A DNA stretch of 64,000 bases from Elephas maximus indicus (Eukaryota; Chordata; Mammalia; Proboscidea; Elephantidae), in assembly GCF_024166365.1 (NCBI RefSeq), contig NC_064835.1:62042607-62106606 (forward strand), in the 5' to 3' direction. The notes beneath the pieces were generated by a model. It searched no databases. It saw nothing but the letters and a program-made list of their open reading frames with translations, and was not told where the DNA came from. Below are positions 35,177 through 46,051 of the stretch, piece after piece (position 1 is the first letter of the stretch; each line of letters opens with the position of its first letter). The position numbers and the translations under genes are program-made.

Positions 35177-35712
35177 ATGAACCAGAGACTCCACCAGACT
35201 GAGACCAGAAGAACTAGATGGTGCCTGGCTACCACCAATGACTACCCTGACAGGGAACACAACAGAGAGTTCCCAACAGAGTAGGAGAAAAACGTAGAAC
35301 AGAACTCGAATACATGTAAAAAGACTAGACTTAATGGTCTGACAGAGACTGGAGAAACCCCCAAAACCATGGCCCCAGGATGCTCTGTTAACCCAGAGCT
35401 GAAACCATTCCTGAAGCCCACTCTTTGGACAAAGGTTAGGCAGGTCTATAAAACAAAAAAGAATACATTTGAGGAACATGCTTCTTAGTTTAACCAAATA
35501 TACAAGACCAAATGGGTATCCCTTGTTCAAAAGCAGGATGAGAAGGCAGGAAGGGACAGGAACTGGTCAAATAGAAACAGGGAACCCAGGGTGAAAAGGG
35601 GGAGTGTGTTGTCAAATTATGGTGATTGTAACCAATGTCACAAAACAATATGTGCATAAATTTCTGAATTAAAATTAACTTGAGCTGTAAACTTTCACTT
35701 ACAGCACAATAA
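35177..35712 (+). mobile_element. L1 3' UTR insertion with target-site duplication
   Basis: A copy of the shared L1 3' UTR ('gaccagaagaactagatggt', 'agctgtaaactttcacttac'), between copies of 'aaaaaagattggat' (35,163-35,176 and about 35,713-35,726). Confidence 0.9.
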
Positions 35713-35774
35713 AAAAAAGATTGGATGATTTTTTTAAACTGATAAATTTGTAACTTTAAGATTTATAATTAATC

Positions 35775-36010
35775 CAGACTAGGCAAACCCATAGAGACAG
35801 AAAATAAATAAGTAGTTGCCTGGGGCTAGGGGTTGGGGAAAAGGGGAGTGACTGTTAATGGATATGGGATTTCTTTGGGGGTGATGAAAATGTTCTGGAA
35901 TTAGATAGTAGTGATGTTCGCACAACTTTGTGAATTTACTAAAAACCACTCAATTGTACACTTTAAAAGAGTGAATTTTATGGTATGTGAATTATATATC
36001 AATGAAAAAA
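35775..36010 (+). repeat. L1M LINE 3' end
   Basis: Text 'gttgcctggggctaggggtt', 'gatgaaaatgttctggaatt' and 'aattgtacactttaaaagag'. Confidence 0.75.
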
Positions 36011-36339
36011 GATGTATAATTAAATATTACACTGGTTAAAGAATTCAGGCTCTTAAGAATAAACAGGACAGTTCTGAAAAGAGTAATTCAGATGCAGACA
36101 GGAATTTAGTATACCTTAAAAGTGACATTTCCAATCAGTGGGATAAATTATTGGGTAAATTGTAATAGATAAATGTTGCAGTCAAAAAGATTTCTCTGTA
36201 AGGATCTACAAAATGGCAAAAGTAGATGACTTTAGGGAGGGAAAATGAGTAGCTGGGGAACTTCGGAAAAAGATGACTTTCCACTGAATATTCACTTGTA
36301 CCTTTTGAATATTCTATCATGTGAATCTATCGCCTTTGA

Positions 36340-36530
36340 AGTCTAACTGCGAGAGTTCAAGTCTCAGCTGCAGCAGTTGCTAGCTCTTAATCTTGGACAA
36401 ATTTTTGACACTCACTCACCAAGCCTATCTCTTTACCTGTAAAATAGGGTTAGTAATACTCTGAAAACCCTTACCCTAGTGTTGCCCGGTACAGAAGAAA
36501 TTCTCAATAAATGTAAATTACCATTGGAAA
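36340..36530 (+). repeat. MIR SINE
   Basis: Text 'gagagttcaagtctcagctg', 'tgtaaaatagggttagtaat' and 'tctcaataaatgtaaatta' in MIR order. Confidence 0.65.
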
Positions 36531-37775
36531 CAGCCCAAATGTCCAAGGACTGATGAATGACCCAATACGGTATATCCATACAATGGAATATTATGCAGCC
36601 ATATAAAGGAATGAAATGCCGATACATGCTATGACATGGATGAACCTTGAAAACATTATGCTAAGTAAAAGAAGCCAGACAGAAGGCCACATATTGCATG
36701 ATTGCATTTATATTAAATGTCCATAATAGGCAAATCTATACAAACAGAAAAGTAGATTAGTGGTTGCCAAAGGCTGAGTGTGTTACCACAAATCGCTGGT
36801 TTGAGCTGCCTGCTGCAAAGCCAATACTGAGAGAGGAGGAGGTAAGCAAATAAGAGGGCTTTTATTGAATACTGGTATTCAAGAGATGGGGGGAGGGGGT
36901 TAAGTTTCTCCCAAATTCTAATTCTAAAGAGCTACTGGGAGTTTTATACGGGGAAGGTCAGGGTTACCTAATGTTTTGAGCGCGTAGTCTATAGATGGTC
37001 TTATACATCACAAAACAACTACAAGAAACTATTATACTAAAGATATGCCTGTCAGACATGTGGATTCTAATCAGTATGTTTGTAACAGGCTGAAAAAATT
37101 CAAGTTAAGAATCTCTCTGCTAGTGGGCTAGTGGAACTGTTCTGCCAAGTCTGCTCTGGCTGAGATAGGGAGCAAGAAAAAAAGTTGTAGATTAAAAACG
37201 TCAGGAGGCTTTTCTAGCTGCTGTCTTATAGGCTGAAGGCCATTTCTCAAGAGAACAAAGGAGAGAGACCAAGGCCACAGGAGCTGAGAGAGCTCCACAC
37301 CCCTTTGGAAGAGACCGGTGCAGCTGGTGTCATAAAAAAATGTTTTTAGAGATTACGTAAAGCATCATTATGGTGTTAGTTACGTCAAGTTCTCAATCGC
37401 CCATTGTGATTAGGAGAAAACATGTTGTAAGGTATCAGGGTGTTTGTTAAGAGCCGAACAGGCTTCTCAGCCATATCTCGAACAGAACCGGCGCCATTGT
37501 TGATCACAGCTTATACAGCTATACTAAAACAAACAAGGAAATACATTCTCTTTACTTTAATATTAAAGGACTGGAGAAAATGTATTTTTTCTACTTCAAG
37601 TGGAGGGGGAAATGGGAAATAGGAGTGACTGTTAGTGGGTATGCAGGTTTCTTTTTGGGATTATGGAATTATGACAGTAGTGATAGTTGTATATCCTTGT
37701 GAATTTACTAAACGCCACTGAATTGGACACTTTTAAATGGTGAATTTTTTTGCATGTGACATATTTCTAACAAAA
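36531..37775 (+). repeat. L1M LINE 3' end, split by a solo LTR
   Basis: Left part 36,531-36,776 ('tacaatggaatattatgcag', 'tggatgaaccttgaaaacat') is the ORF2 end. The right part 37,603-37,775 ('gtgaatttactaaacgccac') continues the 3' UTR. The LTR sits between. Confidence 0.8.
36781..37598 (-). mobile_element. Solo endogenous-retrovirus LTR, complete
   Basis: An 818-bp unit with TG...CA ends on either strand, flanked by the 4-bp direct repeat agtg (36,777-36,780 and 37,599-37,602). Read on the minus strand it has a TATA box (tataaaa, 36,952-36,958) and a poly(A) signal (aataaa, 36,861-36,866) in U3-R-U5 order. A 4-bp duplication suits a class I (gamma-like) ERV. No internal genes remain. Confidence 0.85.
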
Positions 37776-37794
37776 CCCACTAATTTTTCCTGTA

Positions 37795-38100
37795 GTGACT
37801 CTCTACAACCCCGCCTCCCCCACCCTCCCGGCTCGCACTCCCTCTAACTGCTCCACGTGGCGTCCAAGGAGCCCCTTGGGACCGTTGGGCGCCTGCGTCC
37901 TGCTGTGTTTGGCGCGAGGACCCAGTGCGCAGGCGCTCCCACAGCCCCCACCGGGTGGAAATGGACGTTTGAAGCCGGTTTTTCTCGTGCGCTTCGGTTA
38001 ATGGCGGCGATCCGGAAAGGCGGCGCGCGACCGGGATGGTGGAGGAGGACATGGCGGGCCCTTCAAGATAGTATTTAGGCCCCTGCATGCGCTTTACAAG
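37795..38100. promoter_or_regulatory. Orphan GC-rich, promoter-like segment
   Basis: CpG-dense sequence between repeats and an unremarkable downstream stretch. It holds an NRF1-like site (tgcgcaggcgc, about 37,925-37,935), two YY1-like atggcgg motifs (37,999-38,005 and 38,050-38,056), and short ATG frames on the plus strand that stop after 11-24 codons. No recognised coding exon follows on either strand. It may be the promoter of a non-coding transcript or the 5' end of an old retrocopy. Confidence 0.45.
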
Positions 38101-38957
38101 TTTGATATCGTCAACCCGTGACCTCCGGATGCTGTGCTCTGAAAGCCAGGTTGGGCCACCTCCCGAGCCTTGCAAACACTGGACTCTGAGGGGATTGGCC
38201 TCACGTTAGGTCTTGCTTCTCCGTATGCAATGTGACCTCAGCCCATTGCTGAGCCCAATATGACCTCAGCTCCCTAGTAAAGTGGTACAGTGACACTGGC
38301 CTTGCTTCTTGTTGTGAAGGTTAATTGAAGTAGCATGCCTAAAGGCCCCGAGGACAAGTGTTTTAGTAAATGGTGTTTTATATTCCAGGTCCTATTCTTC
38401 TAGGTAGGCCGCATTCTGCTGCAGTTCACTTGGCTAGGCCCCAAAGTTATCAGCTGCCCCCGGGTTAATTCTGAGCACTTGCTACTCCCTAGTAGGTTCT
38501 TCTGTGTTTTGTATTCATCTTTGCCAGCTATAACCATCCTTGTAAAAGGCAACCCAAACCTGTTGGAGGTGTGTCCTGAATCCTCTTTGCTTTCTAAAAT
38601 AGCTATCTGATAGGCCATGAAGGTCTCCATGAAAGACTTTTAAATTTCTCCTGGTCAACCCAGACTCATCTTTTGCCATCTTTTAACTTTACCCAAATTT
38701 TATTCTTTTCTTTTAGTCTAACCTCGGATCCTGCTTCTTACCTCTGCCGTTTCCCCCACCTTTGTTTTTTTATAATCTAAAACTCTCTCCCCTTTTGGCC
38801 TTGATAGTCTTGGACCAACTTCTTTATTCTTTCCTCAGTGCTTATTCTCTTTCCCCTATTCTCCCATCCAAATTCCTCTTCCTTATAATGCAGCCTTTGA
38901 TTCTACCCCCACCAAAGAAATACAACCATTAACAGTGTCTCAAAACTCAAAAGTCTT
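38101..38957. other. Intergenic between the orphan CpG segment and C2orf78
   Basis: Pyrimidine-rich sequence with no gene that I can recognise. Confidence 0.4.
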
Positions 38958-38996
38958 TTTATTCCTCATCTATTAATTCTATTACATTTCTTTATT
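38958..38996 (-). terminator. C2orf78: C2orf78 poly(A) signals
   Basis: Two minus-strand aataaa hexamers at 38,991-38,996 and 38,958-38,963, about 115 and 145 bases past the stop codon. Confidence 0.6.
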
Positions 38997-39109
38997 CAAT
39001 TAAGTTTTTAACCTAGAAAATAAATATAGAATTTTATATTTATCTATATATGTGTATGTGGAAAAACAGCTGGTACTCAAAGTGGCACGAAAAATCCTAA
39101 CAGCTCTTA

Positions 39110-41019
39110 TTATATTGCATAACCATAAAATCGAGCATTTTCTAGGTCTTTCTCCCTCTCAATGAAAAACTGTACTTTCCCCAAAGAGGTGTATTTGGCA
39201 GCATTCTCACGTTCTTGTTGAGCCTTCCTCTTCATGGCCTCACGCTCTGGCCTCTGCTCTTCTGTGATGGGGGTTGACATTACTGGCTCAGGAACATTGG
39301 GTTTCCTCCATGGAATTGGTTGGAAGCAGAAGTCTTGTAGTAGAAACTGGTTTTGAGACTTAGGTGGGGACTGTGTCTTGGTCACAACAGGGGGAACAGG
39401 CTCCCGCTGGAGAGAAGTGCAAGTTGATGTTTTGTAGGGTGTAGGCCTAGAAGCAGCAGACTGAGGAACACTGGGCCGGGTAGGGTTGGTCAAACCTGGT
39501 TGGGCCTGGTTGGTTGAAACTGGACGAGCTGGTCTAGCAGGACCCGTCCACGATGGATTGGCAGGAGCTGGCCGGGATGGATCGATTGCACCTGGTTGAA
39601 CTGAGTTAGGACCAGGCCGAGGAGGGTGAGCCACAGAAGGCCGATGTGAAGCCAGGAACTGTGGTCTCCGAGGAACAGGTCGAGCTTGAGGCTTGTCCAA
39701 GGTCGGAAAAGGCAAAGGTACCAACTTGACCTTCCCAGGAGGTGGCAGCTCATACTGGGATGGAGATGGACACTCTTTCTCAGCGCTGCCATCTGGTTTC
39801 TGGGCTTTGACTTGAGTTTTCTCAGGACCTTTTCCGTCACGTGGGGTATTCAGCCATGGTTTGATAGCTGGGGATGGCCGGGGGTCTTTGGTGTTGCTTG
39901 AGTTTCCCAGGACTCGGGAAGAGGAGAGCCCAGTTTTCTTATCATTCTTCTTTCCCAGTGCATGGAAAACCTGCACAGACTCCAGCATATGCATGCTCAG
40001 GCAGCTTCGAGGCTTCTTAAAAGTCTCTTGGCTAAACTCAAGTTGATTTTTCTTCCGCTTCATCCTGGGAATGGTTGGCTTCTCTTCTGCCTTCACTTTG
40101 TTTCCTGACTGCTTACTGTCTTCAGCTTTCTTGGAGTTGTTTTCTCTGGTCCTTTTGGTCTTTTCCTGCCCATGGCCCTTAGTTTTGCTGCTCCTGCTGG
40201 ATACAGCTTTTTGAGATTTGCTGTTAGAATGCTTAGCAATATTCACAGGAGCCCTGTCACTGGCTTCTGCATGGGAAACAATCACTTCTCCCTCTGGGTT
40301 CTTTGCTTGGATTTTGGCCTTGGGAGCACCAGTGATAGGCTCAGAGGCTTTGCGTTTGTTCTTCCTGACTTGATCAGAGGAACTCTTTTTCATGCTTGAC
40401 TTTTCCTGCCCCTGATTCACCTCGATGGTTTTGGTATCTTTGGTTTTAATTGCCTTGGGATCCTTGGACTGATCAAAGTCTTTCAAGGAATTGAAGAGCT
40501 GAGGAAGGTGAATATCCTCCACCAGTGTAGTGATACCTGCAAAACCACTGGTAGACTCAATGCCATTTTCAAGTGTTCCCTGGTCTTCAAGACTCAGGCT
40601 GTTCTTTCCCAGATCAACGTTTTCAGAACCAGACTGTTCCTCTTGACTGAGGGGATCAATGCAAGCCAGAAGCTGGTGAATATCAGGAATTTCTAAAGGG
40701 AGTAGTGGAGGATCTTGGTTTTCTATTGGGATCTGGTAGGCATCCAGAAGTTTTGGAGGCTTGCTTTTAATCTCATCCAAATTCTTATTCTCTGTTTGTT
40801 CCTGGCTTGGAGCTGGAGGCAGTGCAAGGAGATTACTAGAACTCTGGACTGGAGCTATCACTGGAATATCCCCAAGCTCAGGTGGTGGGTTACTCTCAAG
40901 TATCTGGATATTTCTGCCACTGCAGGACTTGGGAAATTCTGGAGTTTGTGGCAGACAAAATGTCTGACTTGGAGGTTGCAGTCCCAGGGAAGTCTCCATC
41001 CCCAGGGAAGTTTCCATCA
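39110..41019 (-). CDS. C2orf78: C2orf78 coding exon 3, residues 282-917
   Basis: The acceptor 'cctttgtag' right of 41,019 joins the G left over from exon 2, making Val282. The TAA stop is at 39,110-39,112. The exon is open for 635 further codons. It opens with a perfect protein-level tandem repeat, METSLG METSLG, from an 18-bp duplication. It contains the basic region with NKRK and RMKRKKN, the LSMHMLESVQVFHALGKK motif, and a Pro-rich stretch with loosely repeated units of the type PSRPAPANP and PTRPSVPQ. It ends with a charged helix (EREAMKRKAQQERENAAKY). An upstream AG (after 'cttac', near 41,058) would run into a stop, so I chose the inner acceptor. Confidence 0.93.
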
Positions 41020-41870
41020 CTACAAAGGAATCAAGGAAGAAGTCACTCAGCCCCTGGTAAGTGAGATGCTCCCCCTACATACCAGCAGAGAATCAGGCAC
41101 CTTCCCCAACAATGAGCAAGGCTCTCTACAAGCTCTTCTTAAGAACCATCAACAGGACCCTGTTTAGAAACCAGGAGGCTGCTGTTCTAGTTCTGACCCA
41201 TGATGATTTGATGTCATTGTTTCTTGGCTTTCTTTGTATTTCTCGTTATAAATCAAATAAATAATATGAAGATAACTTAAAAATATTAAGTGTTTTTTAA
41301 AATAAAGCCTGGCATTCTCATGTAGGGTCCCTTCTGTTCTCTCCATTCTCCTGAGAGAGTAAGAATACTTCATGTCATGGACTAAGGACAGGGAGATGAG
41401 CTCTTCCTTATAAGATATGTAAACAAAGACGAGAGTCAGTACCTGCTTGCTTTAGACAGAGTATCTGAACACAAGGTTTTAAATTCTGGTGTAAATTAAG
41501 GATGTGAGGGAAAGTTAAACTGGCACCACTACAATAAAAGTTTGGAAGAGCCTTCCAAAGAGACTAAAGATCAGAGAAGGGAGTTAATTACAGTGTGGTG
41601 GGGCAGGGGAACTGATCAGCTAGGGCAGTGGATAGTATCCCTTGGTATGCTCTTAAGGTTCTCTTATATGTAGTGTAATGGGACATTACAGTGTCCCGCC
41701 TGTATTAGGTGTTCTTACATGAAGTTTGGAAACGTTGGAGAGCACTGAATGAGGGTAGTGTTTAGTCTCACTGTCTACCTATCTGTGGACTCACCACTTC
41801 CCAGCTGCAAATTTGATCCTCCTTCTGAATGCTGACATTATTCCTCCCCCTTCTTGCTCTTTCTACTCAC
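41020..41870 (-). other. C2orf78: C2orf78 intron 2
   Basis: 851-bp intron with GT/AG ends. No repeat recognised; short frames only. Confidence 0.75.
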
Positions 41871-42617
41871 CTTGAAAACTTGTTTCCACGACGGGTTGAG
41901 CAGACACGGAATAGTAAATTCCAGAGCTGGAGGCTGGTGGTAGGGCATTTGTGGGCTGAACCTCCTTTAGTACCATTACCATTTCTGGTTGAGGGGCAGA
42001 GGCTCTACCTCCTGTGTATGACACAGAGCAGTAGGATTGCAGGCAGGGGCCAAGTTCTCCTGATAGTAGGGGCCCCAGTGTGCCTTGATTATAGTAGTAT
42101 ACCTGGCTCCCTTCCGGGTAGGGAAGTGACAAGCTATGTCCCTGATTTGATGTTCCCTGAACAAGGGTAGCAGACAGTGATGGATACAGAGGGACCATGG
42201 TATTGGTATCTGAAGTTTTGTCATACTGAGCTGCCATGGGCATGGAAGAAATAGATGTGCCCTGGTCAATGACAGTGACAGTGAAGTCCCTGAGTGAAGA
42301 TGACTTCTCAGTGCTTCCTGTGATATCCCACTCAAAAATACCTGGGTAGGAGGCAGATGAAGTGGAGATCTGGCTCTGGCCAGAAACTCCAGACAACATG
42401 GTTGTGCTAGAATGTTGGTAAAGGTAGGCACTACCCATGAGTGGTTGGAAGGAGGTGCTAGAGGCTGATGGCAGTAGCCATGCCGAGCTGACAGCTGGAG
42501 CAGAGACTCTGGAGAGGTTGCAGACGCTTCCTGTTAGGGGAGCCGCATCGCTCACCACAGGAAGAGAGAGCTGCAGAGAACTTGGAGTTCCAAGCAAAGA
42601 TGAATTTTGGAAATTCT
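41871..42617 (-). CDS. C2orf78: C2orf78 coding exon 2, residues 33-281
   Basis: 747-bp exon with acceptor 'cctacag' and donor 'gtgagtag'. It starts with the last two bases of Glu33 and ends one base into Val282. It encodes NFQNSSLLGTPSSLQLSLPV and then a Ser/Thr/Tyr-rich low-complexity region (YPGIFEWDITGSTEKSSS, VYYYNQGTLGPLLSGELG) with few charged residues, likely unstructured. It is open throughout. Confidence 0.93.
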
Positions 42618-42989
42618 CTGTAGGAAACAAGAGAGTAGTGAAAAACCACTGAGACTGATAAATTCTCACTATGTTTGAGGAACAACCTTAAAGTTGTTGC
42701 AATTAGAAAGGCTCAAGTACCCAATGCTAAATGAGATGCCAAAACCCAAACTTTATGATGGTTGTACTATGATATTGGTACTATTCTGCATCAACTGCCT
42801 ATGCTTCCAACTTGGGCACAGATATGCAGAAGACCCAACTAGTTTGGCTGATACACTGTTCTCTAGGCTGAAAGCAACCTTCTCCCTGCCCTGTCTTTCC
42901 CTTGAGCCTGTACTAGTATTGACCCATATTCTATTTCCTAGAATTGAAGTATTTTAGGGTATGGAGGTCCTGAGATAACTTCTGTTCCA

Positions 42990-43100
42990 ATACTCTCATT
43001 TTACAGATGAGAAAACTGAGACTCTAAGAGGTCAGATGACTTGTTCAAATTCTTCTGTTATGTTTGAGCATTACCAGGTTACAGAACCTAGGTATCCTGA
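42990..43100 (-). repeat. MIR SINE fragment
   Basis: Text 'ttttacagatgagaaaactg' is the reverse complement of the MIR core end. Confidence 0.7.
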
Positions 43101-43404
43101 CTCCCTTACCAGAACTCTACCAGAAACTGAGAGAAACAGAACTTTTAATATAGACTTTTTTTGAGTCGATTTGAAAACAGTAGAGCTATTGCTGTTGTAA
43201 TTTTCAGTGCTTATTTTCCTTGTGAAAGTCACAGAACATTTTCAAGAATTCACATATAGTAACCCAGTCCAGTTGATAAATTTAAAAGGTCATTCTTAGG
43301 TCAAGCCTGGCTTCTGATCCTAAGCTAAAATGGCTACCTGAGTGGCAGTTTACGCAGCACCCATTTAAGCAATAACTCCTCATTCCCCCCTCCTTCTAGC
43401 CCCT

Positions 43405-43860
43405 GAAAACCATTAATCCACTTTTTTTTCTCTATGCATTTGCCTATTATAGATATTTCTCGTAAGTGGGATCACATAATATTTATTCTTTTGTTTCTGA
43501 CTCATTTCACTTAGCATAATGTTTTCAAGTTTCATCCATGTTGTAGTATGTGTCATGACTTCATTTCTCTTTATGGCTGAATAATATTTCATTTTATGTA
43601 TATACCACATTTGTTTATCCATTCATTTGTTGATGGACACTTGGGTTGTTTTCACCTTTTGGCTATTGTGAATAATGCTGCAGTGAACATTGGTGTGCAA
43701 GTATCTGTTTAAGTCCCCGCATTCAGTTCTTTTGGGTATATACCTAGGAGTAGAATCACAGGGTCACATGGTAATGCTTTTTGAGGAACCGCCAAATTGT
43801 TTTCTACAGAAATTGTACCATTTTACATTCCCAAAAACATGTTTTTGGAAAGAAAAAGGT
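43405..43860 (-). repeat. L1 ORF2 C-terminal fragment
   Basis: The plus strand shows the reverse of a classic L1 segment ('cattcatttgttgatggaca', 'ttttcaccttttggctattg'). The minus frame holds MWYIHKMKYYSAIKRNEVM. A MIR-like tail follows near 43,870-43,920. Confidence 0.85.
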
Positions 43861-45689
43861 CATTTAAACTCTCTGAGCTTCAGGTTCCTCATCTATAAAG
43901 TGGTTATCACAATGACAGTAACGACAATCATAATAATGCATGCATGAATAAAAGTGATATATTCCTTAGGATTTTTATGAAGGAAGATAACAATAAGTTC
44001 TGGAAAGACAAATATACTAATCATGAAAAATGTTTAGCCTCAAATAACTTAAAAAATGTAGGTGTTAATGAAAACTGGAGCATATAGCAAGCATCAAAAC
44101 ATAATAAATTTACTAATAAAGAAGTTCCATACCATCATGCTATATTATTTGAATAGTATTAACCAAAAAGCAGTTCTTAATAGGTGATTTTGAATGGATT
44201 TCTCATCAGTACAGACAGAAAATAGATCAGTAAAAGTTGCATAACAAGCATCAGAAAGAAGTAAATGTGAATTTATAGGCAGCTACAATATATATGTAGA
44301 CAGATATTTCAACAAAACTGGTACAAAGCAGAGAGAAAAATAATAAATATAAAGGAATTGTTTTATCATGCCTGTTCATACTTCTCTGAGTATCACTTAT
44401 CCAGCAAGTTAACAGATAGTAATCTTAATAGAAATTGATATTTCAGTTAATACAGCCACATAAACAAACAGAAAAAAACAAAAAACACTTAAAATTGTCA
44501 TAAAGGTTTTTATGTTTATCCTCAAAACCTAGATTATAATCATCTTCACTATCCAGGAAAATGTCCCCAAAGCCAGAAAGCTATTATCACTACTAGAATC
44601 CAAAATTAAAAAAAAAAAAAAAAATTATTTAATGTAGGGAATCCCTCCCCACAAATAACTCCACAAAAATTGTTTTAGATAAATATGGAATTAGAAACAT
44701 GGAGCCTGACTTTTTCTTTTTTTCTTCTTAGGTAGCTAAAGTCTAAAAACAGATGATGACTGTTTACAAGTATGTTTAGTACTTGTAAAGGTGAAAACCA
44801 ACCCTTATTTGGAACCTACTAATCACACCAAGAAATTTGTCCTTCTGATGTGAGTTAGGAGACATCATATTTTCAAAAACACTTTTAATCTTAAAAGGTA
44901 AAACCTCTACGTGGTTTAAAATAGTGACATAACTGAAAACTCTATTTCTGCCTCCCACTCCCCATAACCACTTTTGTTAGTTTCTTGTTTATGGGGCACA
45001 TCATTTCTAAAACTTACTTCTAAAATGTTTATATTGGAAACTGTCAAGTGCCAACTGTGTTCCAAGAGGCAATAAGGGAAAAAAAACAACTGGGTGTGAT
45101 TACCTGAGAAGCTGTCTTTTCTAGTGATAGCTTATTCTAGCCTTAGTTTCCTTCTGAGTCCGTTAATCTAAGCATGTTGCCTTGCTCTGAGTAGATTCCA
45201 CTCTATGGTCTTTCTGCTTTAATTTAAAATCCTTGGTTCTCCCTGACATTCCATCCCAACTACCTCTTTTCCCTTGAGAACTCCTCCACACTCTCCATTT
45301 CTTCCATCCTCATGTTTTCTCCCCGTCTTGGCTCCTGTTGGCCTCTGCTTGATGAAAAGAGTCCTGGACAGCCTTTAGACTGGAATCCCTGCCTCATAAT
45401 AGTCCTGTATTGTCCATCCTCTCTCCCCATTTTCTCTTTTTACCCCGTTTAGATAGAAAATACCAAAACATGTGAATATTACTGTTTGAAGAGCTCTAAA
45501 TTTGAAATAGCTACAGTTGAAATGTCAGTAGAGAGATCAGCTGAAATATCTTGTCTCTATATATATTGCTAATCTTCTACACCACTTAGGTTTTCTCTCC
45601 ATTTCTGCTGAAACACTCTCAAGAAGTCTCTGGTTTCATTTTCTGTGTGTGTGCCCTTTGAAACTCAGTATTAGAAAATGAAGGGACCA

Positions 45690-45855
45690 TAGTAGTCAAC
45701 CAATCTAATGCCTAATAATGTAATAGATGAGGAAGCAGATTCTGAGGGAGATTGAATGACTTATCCAAAGTTACGCAGCTAGTAAATGTCAAATCCAAAA
45801 CTGAAATTAGGTTTCCAGATTTCTAGTTCAATACTTTCCCCCACTAGTCCATGCT
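45690..45855 (-). repeat. MIR SINE
   Basis: Text 'ttatccaaagttacgcagct' and 'gattctgagggagattgaat' in reversed MIR order. Confidence 0.6.
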
Positions 45856-45927
45856 ATTTTGACTCCACTATTAAATTTAAGGGGAAAAAATCTAATGAAA
45901 AGCTTTGAAAACAATTTCTTTGCTTAC

Positions 45928-46024
45928 CTGACATGGTCAGAGAAGAGGAGACATCAGCTGTAGATACAAGGGTTGAAGAGACAATACTAGAAGGTGTCTT
46001 CGTGGCTGAAGCCAAAGACAGCAT
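45928..46024 (-). CDS. C2orf78: C2orf78 coding exon 1, residues 1-32
   Basis: From the ATG at 46,024 to donor 'gtaagc' just left of 45,928: MLSLASATKTPSSIVSSTLV then STADVSSSLTMS, plus one base of Glu33. A GTG 27 bases upstream opens the same frame but an in-frame TGA precedes it, so the ATG at 46,024 is the first possible start. An alternative is the last ATG (Met31), which would give a protein starting MSENFQNSS; the sequence alone cannot decide between them. Confidence 0.8.
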
Positions 46025-46051
46025 GTGACCAGTATGAAGGCCACTGGTCAC

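Larger units (their letters stand above)
42618..45927 (-). other. C2orf78: C2orf78 intron 1
   Basis: 3.3-kb intron holding a MIR (42,990-43,100), an L1 fragment (43,405-43,860), a second MIR (45,690-45,855), an A run at 44,609-44,623, and otherwise unrecognised AT-rich sequence. Confidence 0.75.
38958..46024 (-). other. C2orf78: C2orf78 gene span
   Basis: Three coding exons join without a break into 917 residues (human about 922). The position between STAMBP and DUSP11 matches human chromosome 2. The function is unknown. It is an uncharacterised mammalian protein, and I recall its conserved C-terminal half being listed as DUF4629. It has a Ser/Thr-rich N-terminal half, a basic middle with likely nuclear localisation signals (NKRK at 502-505, RMKRKKN at 600-606), a conserved-looking LSMHMLESVQVFHALGKK (622-639), a Pro/Arg-rich stretch (about 735-840), and a charged C-terminal helix ending in FYGYAI. 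No signal peptide or membrane segment is seen. A nuclear location is inferred. Confidence 0.93.

Noticed and set aside
37780-38175. 131-residue minus frame over the orphan CpG segment
   Set aside because: Arg/Gly/Ser-rich composition typical of the antisense of CpG islands. No family, and its frame runs into the flanking L1M end.
39490-39840. 116-residue and other minus/plus frames over C2orf78 exon 3
   Set aside because: Shadows of the real coding frame in Pro/Arg-rich GC-rich sequence.
41976-42431. 151-residue minus frame over C2orf78 exon 2
   Set aside because: Out-of-frame shadow. The exon 2 frame with correct splice phases is the 41,871-42,617 one.
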